From positions 3,863,501 through 3,923,500 of the forward strand of contig OU612070.1 in NCBI GenBank assembly GCA_914767715.1: 60,000 bases of DNA. The letters run 5' to 3'. A program made the position numbers and the translations under genes. Shown here one piece after another: positions 48,901-59,964 of this stretch (the stretch's first letter is position 1; every line of letters begins with the position of its first letter). The stretch is from Membranipora membranacea. Taxonomy: Eukaryota > Bryozoa > Gymnolaemata > Cheilostomatida > Membraniporidae. Below the pieces are notes generated by a model, which saw nothing but the letters and a program-made list of their open reading frames with translations, had not been told where the DNA came from and searched no databases.

Positions 48901-51497
48901 AAAAGAGAATGCTTGTGATTTCAGTAGTATAGGTCATCAGTTAACAATCACTCTCCTCTTGGTAGGGTTACAGTAATCTGCATGAAGTTAGGTCTCTGCT
49001 ATAATCGATGACTTTAAGACGACCAGTGATTTGGCTCTCTTTTGGTGATTGTCTAGAGGGAGATTACCTAGGAATTGTCAGCTTGTCAGAAAGAGTCCAT
49101 TACTAAAGACTGTCGTCATATTTCTCAAATTAAAAAATTTGTTTGCAAAAACCATCCGATTTTACTACTGTTTTAATGGCTATCTCTGAAGGGATTAGTG
49201 ACTCAAACACAGCAGTTAAGATTAATATACTATGATGGATGTCGTTTGGTACTGCAGTACTAGGTGGTGCCCAACACATTTGATATTTCCTCATGCATGG
49301 TGGTGGAAGGAGAATACATTTATTGTAATGTGTTAAGATAAGCTGAGACTTTCTGGTTCAACCTTAAGCCAGCAATGAGGCTGAACAAATTGATGGATTG
49401 AAGCTTGGGTAAATATGCACTCAATGAAGTCTTTCTTTTACTGCAGACAACTATGAAAGCGATGTTTTGGCTGAGATGGAGAAACCACGCTGTAATAAGC
49501 CAGACCGAGATACACATACACAGCGTCGTAAGAAGCGGTACACATATTTGAATGACGCTGAGTACTTATGGGGAGAGCGTGGAGGAAGGATGCCCATCTC
49601 AATAGGATTCAAGAATTACTGGCCAAAAATGTCAAGATCCGATCAGGAATGGGTGGCGCTTGAATGTGCTTCGGTGAGAATATACTTTTAACTTAAGTTT
49701 CTTACAGGATGGAAGTTTACATATAAGTAACAGGGTGCCATTGTGTTGCCTCTTTTTTTTGACAGTTTTAAAAAAAATTAAGGGGAGCGGTGGTGCAACG
49801 AGTGAGGCATAAGTCTTTCAATCAAGAGGTCCCGTGTAATACTCTTAACTTTCCTTCCTTACATGATGAAAATTTACTTATAAGTAACAGACTGCCATTG
49901 TGTTTGTCCTTTCTTTGTAAGTTTTCAACAAAATTTATGAACTAAGCTTTTATTTACTTACAGCGATGGGCAGAGGTGTCTGGACTGTCATTCCGACTGG
50001 TTCGAAATCAAGATGCAAACATTGCGATAACATTTAAGTATTTTGATGGACCTTACAACTCCATTGGATCTGGCGAGTCCCCTGTATCCTTCCTCTATGG
50101 TAAAGTGGCTGTACCCTCATCTAAACTTGAGCTGGATAGCGGAGAGAACTGGGTACCAACAGCTTCTCATGGCAATGGTATGTTACACTGCCTGTATCAA
50201 AGCCAATATATATATATATATATATCATTATTATTATATTCTTTATTACTACCAATAGATTCGCAAACACCATGATGTGTTAAAGCCTTTAAATGCTGCG
50301 TTCGAAATCATTTTTCTCTTTATATCTTAATGTTTTTTTTTGGTGTTTTAAACTTTTAATGCCATAAATCCAAGGGATCAATAAAACAATTTGCATGATA
50401 GTAAAAACAATTAGAATCGAGAGCTCAGCCAGAGAGTCCAAAGATTAGGGTTGCAGCTGTCCTGTGCGATCGCTCAGATACAAATTTAGCAGGAGTAGAT
50501 AACTCTCAGTTTTGTATGCCAATAATCAGACTATCCCCACAAAGACCGACTATTCAGTGTCAAGCGGATGTTCCGTTTCGGAGGACACCTCAGAGGCAAT
50601 CACCCCTTCTATGAGCCTGTCTTGACAAGCTTGTCAAGACAGGCTACCCTTCTATATACTTTCCACTATTTTCACTTAATGGAGTGTTGTTACTGTTTAC
50701 CACCAGGTTTGAGTTTAGAGGAAGGCTTGTGTCACGAGATGGGACATACTCTATCTCTGGGCCATAGTTTGGATAAATCATCCATCATGTTTCCATCCAT
50801 ACAGCCTGGCAGGCCTCGTGTCCAGCTAAGTAATGATGATATACGTGGAATACAGAGCCTCTACGGAAGATTCAACGGACAGGTTTGTAACTTGTTTGCT
50901 AAGAACCACTATATTGAGTTATGAGTATTACCCATTAACATAATAACAATGATCGGCATCATTTTGTGCATATTTATTAAGGATAAATGTCTATGATATA
51001 ACCTATCATTAGGAAAGAGAGATCTCTAAGCAGTCCAGTGTACTTACAGAAGTTAAGGCCTGATCAGACCTTTAACTGCTCCGAGGTGACAATGCACTCT
51101 GGGATACAATTTCTTTGCTGACATCAGCACAAAAAATTCTCAGTCTGTCGGGGGTCTCTGGGTTAATCTAGTGACCGATAGTGTGGTCATCATGATGACA
51201 GAACTCATAAGTAACTCTGTCAGCCATCCATTTCTTCTTTTGTAGGTGTTAATTGGAACACAGGTTGGATCTAGGCCAACACAAGGACCGACCAGGAAAC
51301 CAGTAACTGCACCACCGCCGCCAACTCATCCTCCTTTCCAGACACGACCGACTACTCGTGCTCTAACTACTACTAAAAAGCCCATTCGTACTCTGACCGC
51401 TAAATTTTGCCGTCAGATCGCCAACCGTCAACAGCGAAGGCAATGTAACAATCAGAGAAGACAGAACAATAGAAGAAACAGGAGCAGAAATGGATAA
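45970..51497 (+). CDS. Matrixin-like secreted metalloprotease 3 with complete prodomain and cysteine switch
   Basis: Six exons: 45970-46095, 46391-46466, 49447-49673, 49964-50177, 50707-50882 and 51246-51497 (356 residues, phases consistent). Signal peptide MAAGCSFLLIALSVGIHCSS. Residues about 21-68 resemble the MMP peptidoglycan-binding-like prodomain (IKAGWWKYG, FNDQLQKYREYHGLNDAG), followed by EMEKPRCNKPD, a clear cysteine switch that would keep the enzyme latent. The furin site RRKKR|Y follows. The catalytic domain contains FDGP and LELDSGENW, positions that in typical MMPs hold the structural-zinc/calcium loop, but without its histidines. The zinc site is HEMGHTLSLGH (about 224-234), with Met-turn SSIMFPS. 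The last exon is a Thr/Pro linker and an Arg/Asn/Gln-rich tail with FCRQIANRQQRRQC. AATAAA at 51767. This is the most MMP-like of the three paralogues. Confidence 0.88.
47390..47600 (+). repeat. Imperfect tandem duplication (~100-bp unit) in metalloprotease 3 intron 2
   Basis: Blocks AACCTCAG...GGTTTGC...TGTCAC and AGCTGATCCTCAG...GATTGAT/GTTTGAT occur twice in the same order, about 100 bp apart. No coding role is apparent. Confidence 0.45.
47614..47650. repeat. Short hairpin with flanking 11-bp direct repeats
   Basis: 17-bp perfect arms (ACCATAGATTTAAAAAA) around CTG. TTTAGACCATA occurs at 47609-47619 and again at 47650-47660, overlapping the arm ends. Confidence 0.7.
48438..48492 (+). repeat. 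C-rich polypyrimidine tract
   Basis: About 55 bp of almost pure C with single T or TT interruptions (CCCCCTCCCCC units), in metalloprotease 3 intron 2. The complementary G-runs could form G-quadruplexes, and the tract could form H-DNA. Confidence 0.85.
48583..48755 (+). repeat. SINE-like element with conserved GTGTCAGGAAGGGCAT core
   Basis: A degraded tRNA-like head (GGCCGTGATGCAATAGAAGGC) is followed by GGTGGTGTCAGGAAGGGCAT, a block I recall from the conserved central part of several invertebrate tRNA-SINE families, and an A-rich end. The family assignment is from memory and tentative. Confidence 0.45.
49703..49925 (+). repeat. Direct duplication flanking a degraded SINE head in metalloprotease 3 intron 3
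   Basis: About 65 bp containing ATATAAGTAACAGGGTGCC at 49703-49770 recurs at about 49858-49925 with roughly 80% identity. Between them lies GGGGAGCGGTGGTGCAACGA, resembling a tRNA-derived SINE head. Together they fill most of the 290-bp intron. Confidence 0.45.
50614..50645. repeat. Mini-palindromic element, family B, perfect 32-bp copy
   Basis: AGCCTGTCTTGACAAG followed by its exact reverse complement, in metalloprotease 3 intron 4. The 9-bp sequence CCCTTCTAT occurs on each side (50604-50612 and 50647-50655), separated from the palindrome by one base, consistent with a target-site duplication. Confidence 0.8.
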
Positions 51498-52061
51498 ACT
51501 AATAACTCTGGACGCCAAAGTCAATTTGGATATTTTTGCACTGGCTTTGAAACCTCAAGGGACCACCGTGTCTCTACCTTAAAGACATGCAGACCTTTTG
51601 AGGTTTAGTTTACCTCAGTTGGTCTCTAGGAAATCTACAGGTACCTTGTTTATTTTGTGCTGCAGGTTGTTACATAGTCTAATGTTTTTCTTCTACTTGT
51701 GGTAATAGATAGAAAGGTACCCGGTGTTAATAATAGATTAATTTTTAAATGGATCGGTTTCGATAAAATAAAATCTGATTTCGAGTGAATTGTGCTTGAC
51801 AACATGTTATTCAACAAAAAAAGTTGTATACAAATTTAAAACTCCGATGAAATTTTGCTGGTAAACATTGAGGTAAGGGGCCATCAACTGAGCTAACAAT
51901 GGCCTAGTGCTATTGCACAACAGCAACCTAAATACATATAACAACATTAACTTTAGGTCAACTCCGCCAACAATTGAAAACCTCTGTGTAGCGCAACTAT
52001 TTACATTAGAGACAGAAATAGAGATTTCTGATGCATTCGGTTTAGTAACCATTAGCTAAGT
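51498..52061. other. Short intergenic region between metalloprotease 3 and the membrane protein
   Basis: Holds the metalloprotease 3 3' UTR and poly(A) signal (51767) and, within about 290 bp, the start region of the next gene. No other feature seen. Confidence 0.6.
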
Positions 52062-55000
52062 ATGAGGCAACTTCTTTATTCTCTTCTCGTGATATGTGGC
52101 ATCCCCTCTATGTCTTCAACAACAGCTGACATATTACAAAACATGTCAACTTTAAATTTGATGAACACCGACACAACCGCAACAGAACTGTTCCCAACGG
52201 ATGGTGCCACTTCCACTTCCACTACCACACCTCTACAGAGTAAGTGATTTATTGTCCATAACATATCATATCATATATTTACTTTTATATAGCTTGAGCA
52301 CCCAAGCCAGTATATGATCGGTGGAGGTAAGTGGTGGGTGCCACAACATCATGGCAAAGATAAAGTGGCATAACTAGGCTTATTTATTATCAGTTTTCTA
52401 AATTTCTGTGGGCGGTGTTTCAATGGACACAACATTTCAATTGACGCAAATAGACGCAACCTAAAACAACCCATTTATTGGTATTTATAATGACGGCTTT
52501 GATAACGCATTATCCTATAAAGAATATCGTATAAATCTTCTTCATGTCTTCATATACTAGGATTTCCAAAAATTGCATCATTGGATCTCATCAAAACTCA
52601 TGTGGCTTCAAAGGGAAGAAGGGACAACTTTAAATTTGATCACTTGTTATTTTACTAGCCGTCAACATCGGTGAAGATAAAAGACTGATTGATGATCCTG
52701 AAGAACCAGTGGAAACTAAATTACCAGATGACATTGACCACATACCGAGTGTCAGCGGGTTTAGAAAGCATCTCCTACCTGTCAGTGAGGGAGATGAGAT
52801 GGATATCACTGTATTAAAAAATGACAACCCTGAAATCTCAAGAGCACACAAGTATGTTCATAATATCTACAGGGCCTTAGGCTATAAACAATCATCTCTA
52901 GGTCAAGAGGTTAGTTCATCACGGTAGTTTTGTATTTGGAATGGGCATACAATACGACATATTGACAACAAATTGTTGTAGGAGTATGAGGTGGCTCAGT
53001 TGGCTAGAGCACCGGACGTTCAGCATGCAAGTGTTGAAGGTCGTGGGTTTGAATCCCTTTGCAGTCCATTGACTGCTTGGGTTTGGTTGGACCCAAGGTG
53101 TTTTTCCGATCTGTCTGCAAACAGAGAGCAGCTGGGCATGGAAATAGCGGCCTCGCCCTTAAGGCAACAGACATTTCGCCCTCCATGCTTCGGGATGTGG
53201 CGTGTGATAGGACCATCTGATTTTACTCAACCATTTAATCAACTGATGCATCTTCAAGCAGGAAAGGACGGGAAGGATCATTGATTGACTTCAGTGAGAA
53301 TTAAAAAAATCCTGGCTGAGGGCTTCCAAATTTTATGAAATCAGCTTCTCTGGTTGCAATAAATTGACAAAGAATCATTATTTTTGTCTAATAACTTTAT
53401 TATCCTTTTTGTCAGAGCATGGGAGAAATATCGTCTTCTATCTGACAAAGTCGTATCAGAAGTTGGCAGAGTACAGGACTCGCTCCAAACCATAGAAGCA
53501 GAGGTAAAGGATGATAACAGGGGGACACAACTTATGTCACAACTTAAGATGGCGAAACTGATTATGGTCTTATTGAATCAAATACTCGGTAAAGAGACTA
53601 CAACTGACAAGACAATATTTTAGCTCTGATTGGCAATAATGATGGACCTTTGTAATGCATTATGCTCTGCTTCGCATAATAAACACGCACCTCAGGAAGA
53701 AGAGCGCCCTTGAACAAAACACAAAAAGTCTCCGAATCAATGTTATCTTTGGTTACGAGAAAAACTAATGTCACCAATTCCATACATCAGTCAATTGGTT
53801 GTTTATGCTCTGCAGACAGAGAAACAAAATCAAGTGGTTATACCAGGGCTGTGTCTTATAGCAAATAGCATAATTCCCACCCAAACAGCAAATAATAGAT
53901 TTATTGTACCTACGAGAGCATCATCCAGCCTGTTGTGTCCTTTCTGGTTACCCCTCCTGACCTGTAATACAGTCAAAGGAAGGTCTCAGTTCCTGATGCC
54001 GAGGACGAGAACCAACAGACTTTTGTAGAGTTTTGTGCCACAGAGTGTAAAAATTCTAAACAGCTTCATATGACAGAGCTTTGTTTTCACAGTACTTTGT
54101 AATTTGTCTTTGACAAAATTGCCAAAATAAAATATCCATCTATCTATGTATTCATCAGATGATGAGAAGGTTGAAGTGGATGAGAATGGTAAGAAGGAAG
54201 AGCTGAGCTCTGGAGAAGTTCAGATTGGAGCTGGAGAGAAAGAAGAGGACGAGGAAGAGGAGGATAATGAAGAGGCCAGTGATGATAACCAGGAAGTGAC
54301 ATCAGACAGTGTTGTACCGCTGGTCGCAGTGTTAGCAGGACAGTCAGCAGGGGGCACAACTCCTACTCATCATTACGGTAAAAATTGTCTTACAACTACA
54401 GCAGTGATTGGTCAACAGTGTATTGGTATACAAACCATAACTGACTACTTTTCTCTTCGCAGCTATGTTATAAGCTATGCAGTTGACATATGACCCGCAA
54501 GGTAGATTGAATTTATTGAATAATGATGAGTATGGTCCTTTTTTGAATAGATGGCTACGATTCACCTCAATGGTGGAACATGGTTGGCTGGATGATACTA
54601 TTAGCGATTGTAACGGGTGGGATTCTGATTGGCTGCGCTTGCGCAGTTAGTCAATGTATTCCTGTGGATATTCCAAAGCTGAAGAGATCAATGCATCCAA
54701 GATACAGTGAGATCTTATGGGAGAGTCAATCATCGAGCAGGAACACTATGAAATCACTCAATTCATTTAGCAGGTATGTCTTAGCCTTGTCACGTGGCCA
54801 TGGTTTTTGGGTTTCTCAAAACCAAAGAACCCAAAAGCCTTGGCCCCATGACAAGGCTAGGTATGTCTTGATGCATCAAATTTATTCAACTGCCTCAACT
54901 ACTATAAGAGGAGTGTACCAGTCACCGCCATGGGAGACCATCTAAGATAGCGAGATAATGCAAATAGCTGGCTGTTGACCTGATACACTGATACACTTAC

Positions 55001-58000
55001 TATAAACTCGTTTACCTAGTTTAAGCGCCAAAACTGTGCCGGGTAAGCTGGTAGTAGCATTTCATTATCAACCACTTTTGTTGAGAAAGTGGTTGATAAT
55101 GAAATGCTTCTATCCCTGAACAGTTATAGAGCTTAATCTATGCTTTACCTGATGTTACGCGATGACCTATACTGTAGTTGTCTCCTTAATGTCAATGAGG
55201 GGATAACTCTTACAAAAATAAATCAATAATAATAGAATAAATATTTTCCAAACACCAAACACAGTGAATCAACATTTTTCGCTATACACATCTCATCTTT
55301 AGACTAAAATGTTACAGCTTGTCAAGAAGAGGAAAAGATGAGATTTGTTATCCACCTGGGGCAAACACTGCTGATAAACATCGCAGAGTGCATTGTGGGT
55401 ATGTGCTACTCATATTGTTGTCATCACAACATTTCTTCCATGCAGACCGTGCGTTATTCGCATAAGTGTAGTCTCTCCTTCCTTGAAGTCCCAAGCACGT
55501 GCTTGGTCGCTTGTTTGAGTCTGGCTTATTTGTCAATCAATCATAACTACGTATGTGTTTTTACATCCATCATACTTGGTGATTGGTCATTGACTTGACA
55601 GCTTTGTGGTTCAGCTTAGTGAAATTACAGATACTGGTGAGAAGACATTTTTTTTCAGCTACCTCCATGTGTTGGGTACGTCACCACTACTCATCTCACC
55701 GCCTTCACCCCTGTCAGATCTCAACCCCTCAACCCCTCCCCCCCTCAACCCCCACTCAACGTCCTATGAAACCATCAAAAATAATCTGCTTGACTAATAA
55801 CACAATAAATTTTGCGTGGACCAAATAATTTGATACATTCTGTCCATGAAGTGTAAAAGAGCAAAAGTGTTCTGCATTACTACATTATGAAAGGGGCAAA
55901 GTTTTGGTTTTAAACCAAGGGTAGTCAGCCCCGCACTTGACATTCCACGTGCTTGGTCACTCGTTTTCCGATTTTGTTCGCTGATCAATCATCACTATCA
56001 CATCTTCATCCATCATGCAAGTTGGACGGTCAATGACTTGACCACTTAATGGAATTGTTGGTCAAATTTGAAATTAATGGTTTCACATTACTCGTTCATA
56101 ATGATACAATGTAGAATTGCTAACTGTAGTCTAGAATTTAATCTTTCTTTTTGTTACGTTACCACTATTTACATCTATTTTCAAGGCAAAGCGGCAATTC
56201 ATTTGATGCACACAAGGTTTCGTATGGACGAGGACATCAATGTTATACAACCCACCTATATGGAGTTAATGCACAACTAGATGAACTCAAGTATGGAGGT
56301 GAGAAATGGAGAGTAGATGTTAGTCCATTTATGTCCCCTTCCTCTGTAAGAACAAAGAACTATCTGTGGTAGGGCTTCCCCTTGTCAATTTGTTGGCTCT
56401 TTTGGCTCTTGATGGATTTGGGAGATTAATGGTCTTTCACTCCACCTAACCAGTTAGAGCCATCACATTGGCTAGCTAGACTTTCCCCACAAAGAGGTAA
56501 AGTCTTTATATTCTTGGACAATCAAATTTTTATAGGCAAAAAATTATACATATCACACTTTATAGTATAACTACTAAAAAACTACATAACTTAATATAAT
56601 ATTGTTGATTTCTTTCTTCCCTGGAAAGAGATTTTTTCACGCTTTTTGTTGTTAGGGATCAACAACACATTTATGTTTTGGTATGCAGAGTACTTCTCAG
56701 GTTTGCAGTGAGGGTTAAAAACGATGTGCAGTAATCAGCAAAACAATTAACCTGACTGACAAGAGCAAATGAAGGGAACTGGGTGGGGAGATTTTGAAGG
56801 CTATATACAGTGTGGCTATATCATAAACAATCTAACCCATAGTCAGTAACACATGATAGGTAAGAGCAGACGATTTAAAAATGCGTCCCAAAAGTCGCTG
56901 GTAGCAATGAGTTTTTTGTTTTCGATCGCAAATAATAATCTTATGATGACACTGATTTAAATTCAAATTTTAATTTGCTTTTGTAAAACCTATATTACAC
57001 TCCAGTCCATTAAGATAGAGATCTATTGACTCGATTCTAAAATAGAAATTTGAGTCACCTCTTCCACCAGTACCACCCATAACATTTGAATTTAATTTTA
57101 AATTGATTGATACTCGAAAACATCTACCATGATGAGTAACAACATACAAGACAGTCAATAGCCAAATGGGGATTAAATGGGAAGGGCGCCTTGCTGTACA
57201 CATGTCCCAAGCATCGTAGGTTATTGACATTGATATATTCACTGGTAAGCGGAAAATATCTCACCCTAGATCATGTTTGATCAAACCTGCTTGCATTCCA
57301 GTTGTTCCCATTGCACAGGTGAGATGGCAGTGGCTCGAAACTTGAAATGCAGGCAGATTTGATGTAATTGGTCTAATCTGACCATGATCAAGCATATGGC
57401 AGTTTATGTGTGGTTGCTGGAGCAATTTCTCATCTTCGATTGATCTCAAAATTTAGAAGTGCATCATCTGATCATCATAGAAAGTTAGTGAAACCAAGGA
57501 GTTAGAGACTCACTCTTACTCCTTGGTGAAATATTTGTCAAGCAGCTTGCTTTTGTCTTCTATTACTGGGAATCTAGTCAAAGCATAATGTATAACCTGC
57601 CAGATTTTTAGCTTGATCCAGTCACCAACACATAGTCATATTATACTGATGTAATATCTCCACAAATAGGCGTACTATGCGTACTAGGCGTACTATGCGT
57701 ACTAGGCGTACTATGGGTACTATGGGTACTATGGGTACTATGGGTACTATGCGAAACTACAGTTTGCGAAACCCATAGCCAAACACATAAGCAAATGTTG
57801 CATTCTTAGCAAAATAATAACTTTCTTGGAATATGACCAATCCCTAGGATGGAGTAATAATGTTCTGTGGTTTTTGCACACAGGTTTATGCTGCAGTAAA
57901 TAATTGATGATATGAACCACACTTATTTGCATCTTTCAGCCAAACCACAGAAATTGGCGGGTACAGTTAGCATAATATATGTCTTCAGATTGCAGGGCGT

Positions 58001-59964
58001 GGTTAGAGCATTGACCCTTTGGGGGCTGACAATAATGCACCACAAGGTTCGCAAAATTCAAAAAAATCCAATCTTGATCCTCCCTGCCGCGTCAGTTACC
58101 AAACTGCAGCCCTCGCAACCACAATCTGCAGCCATAAATCAGAATAAGGCTCGTATAGAATTTTCAATTACTCTTCTCTAACCGTGTGTAGATATGTCCG
58201 CCTGCCTTCCAGAGACATGTGCACAGCCAGCACCTTACAACAAGACGTGGTGTACACATAGACACAATAGACATATGTTATCGTCTGGACACCCCTCAGC
58301 GCATGTAGATGGGTGCTGTGAATACTTCGATGAGAATAGCCAGCTATCGATTCCTCAATGTCTCAAGTATCTACCGCATCAACAAGGTATACATCTTCAT
58401 ATAGCCATTACATACAAGGTACCCATATAAATTTATATTCCATAAATACTATATATATACATATATATATCCCACAAATATCAGGGTACTATTCGGCCCT
58501 TTAGCCTTGAGAAGAAATTCTTAGGTTGTTACAAGGTACAAGGTTACAAGGTAACTTAATTTCCGCTAGCACCAATTTTCGTTTGCTTAACTCAGAGTTT
58601 ATATACAAAGTAAAAGAGGGTGAGGAAAAACTTTTCTTTTTGCGAATACTTTACTGCCCTTAGGTAGGTGAATTATCAGATGTAGTGATGCAGCTGGTTT
58701 AATGGCGCAAACAGTAGGATGATTTTTGGCACCCTTGTTGTACAAACTAGACTTGTAGAAATGAAAACATCATCAAGAGAATAGTCTGATGCAAACGAAG
58801 AATAAATGTGTATGATATGATAAAATTAACGTGTTGCATTTGCCCTCAATCCCCGATATCAGCCAGTCCATGAAGCTGATGGCGGCCCAATATTGTCGGT
58901 AGGTCCTTAACATCCGGTTTCTATCAGGAATGGCTTCCCCGGCACCATTAATGTTTGGTTTTGGTACCAAATAACAGCTTGTGTGTGTGTTTGATCACAG
59001 AACATTGCAGGCACTTAGTTATTTATTGTTCGAACTGAATTATTATGATGGGATGGTCAAATATTAACTTCTCTTTGTGCTTTGAGATGACGGTGGTGGT
59101 TTGCGCTACATCACTCTCAGACAAATTATTGGGCACATAAATCTTGGTAATAAAGATTTAGGTCCGCAAACCTCGAGCAAAAATGGAAAATTTTGCAGTC
59201 CTGCAGCCTAGAACATCATCAACAGATGGCGGCAACATCAAATTCCTTTCTGTTTGAACAACTGACGTTTATTTAATTTATTCAATATGACGAAATCTAG
59301 GCTTAATTTGAATTGATTTATTCTGGTAAAACTTATTATCAATAAATAATGGTTTTACATGTCTTTATATATCATTACTGTCATGTTTATAGTATTGTAA
59401 TTAACTAGCCCCCTCTCCTCAAATGATATAAATCATCAGGAAATCGATTCTTTTGGTCCAAGGAGAAATTTACTAGGCAATTAGAAGCCGCAAACTGGCC
59501 AATCTCCAATACTTGTTTGTACAGTAAGTCTATAGGGGTAATATCAGCCTGAGGAGGGTCATTGTAACACCCTAACATTAATCATAGTATATACTAAGGC
59601 TAACTTCATTATTGATTCTTCTTCTTTCACCTTAGGACAGATTCTAAGCCACCTTTTGACCTCTTGAACATGATGTCATCTGTATATTCTGGGGATGAAT
59701 TGACACCTTGCCACATACTGGATATGCACGGGCTACACCTTATACCTAACACGTGCAACAGACATTTTTTTAACAATCATGTTATATGCAAATTTAAAAA
59801 ATTGACACATACGTCTAAATATTGCGCGTTTGAGATTTCACACTACAAGATGGAAAAGCATATAATTGGTTGATTTTTCAGATGACACTAGACCACATCG
59901 AGTTGAAGATTGCTCTGCGTCTGAAATAGGAGGAAACTTAACCAAACTACCGCATGAAACATGA
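52062..59964 (+). CDS. Unrecognised single-pass membrane protein with acidic stalk and alternative C-termini
   Basis: Shared exons: 52062-52239, 52659-52923, 53416-53588, 54159-54377 and 54551-54773. Signal peptide (LLYSLLVICGIPSMSS), Thr/Ser-rich N-terminus, a probably helical region (SDKVVSEVGRVQDSLQTIEA), an acidic stretch (EKEEDEEEEDNEEASDD), then a TM helix (WMILLAIVTGGILIGCACAV) and a cytoplasmic start (VDIPKLKRSMHPRYSEIL). From exon 5 the phase allows two ends. (a) Terminal exon 55659-55797: 398 residues, ending with Pro-rich sequence and TSYETIKNNLLD; AATAAA at 55804. (b) Exons 56186-56298, 58192-58386 and 59882-59964: 482 residues, with a Cys/His-rich segment (CLPETCAQ, GCCEYF). For (b), an alternative last exon at 59640 ending in TGA at 59670-59672 is also phase-compatible. 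The exon 2 donor at 52924 was chosen by phase over GAG|GTTAGT at 52910. No family recognised; a surface or adhesion/signalling role is inference. Confidence 0.65.
52988..53290 (+). repeat. tRNA-derived SINE-like element
   Basis: Head with A box TGGCTCAGTTGG and B box GGTTTGAATCCC in tRNA-like spacing, then a body of about 220 bp. It lies in intron 2 of the membrane-protein gene. The long open frame here (MAQLARAPD...) is just the translated tRNA-like head. Its body differs from that of the element at 11121. Confidence 0.6.
54772..54869 (+). repeat. 76-bp hairpin insertion flanked by 11-bp direct repeats that duplicate a splice donor
   Basis: The insert 54783-54858 starts AGCCTTGTCA and ends TGACAAGGCT, with imperfectly paired arms of about 33 bp. 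AGGTATGTCTT occurs at 54772-54782 and 54859-54869. The left copy is the exon 5 donor (AG|GTATGT); the right copy is a second, identical donor 87 bp downstream. The 87 bp between the donors are open in the exon's frame. Confidence 0.8.
55057..55107. repeat. Perfect 22-bp-arm hairpin with 7-nt loop
   Basis: GCATTTCATTATCAACCACT-TT pairs perfectly with 55086-55107 around the loop TGTTGAG, in an intron of the membrane-protein gene. It resembles a short-hairpin precursor in size, but the perfect pairing and lack of a longer stem fit a palindromic insertion as well. Confidence 0.8.
57268..57380. repeat. Short MITE-like element, copy 2
   Basis: Related to 5603-5705: starts AGATCATGTTTGATCAAACC, has central TTCCCATT and GGTGAG blocks and GGCTC, and ends in a TIR-like inverse. 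It lies in the large intron between exons 56186-56298 and 58192-58386. Confidence 0.5.
57494..57525 (+). repeat. Mini-palindromic element, family A, copy 2
   Basis: A 32-bp insert (CCAAGGAGTTAGAGACTC...ACTCCTTG) abutted by GTGAAA on both sides (57488-57493 and 57526-57531). Same family as 20399-20426 but with a different flanking duplication. Confidence 0.7.
57671..57751 (+). repeat. 9-bp minisatellite, about nine units
   Basis: CGTACTATG and variants (CGTACTAGG, GGTACTATG) in tandem. The last four units have all become GGTACTATG, suggesting recent local homogenisation. Confidence 0.9.

Noticed and set aside
52901-52915. Donor GAG|GTTAGT for exon 2 of the membrane-protein gene
   Set aside because: It leaves phase 0, while the only open frame of the next exon needs two carried bases. 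The donor at 52924 satisfies this.
52991-53284. 97-codon plus-strand frame beginning MAQLARAPD
   Set aside because: It is the translation of a tRNA-derived SINE head and body (A box and B box present) inside an intron.
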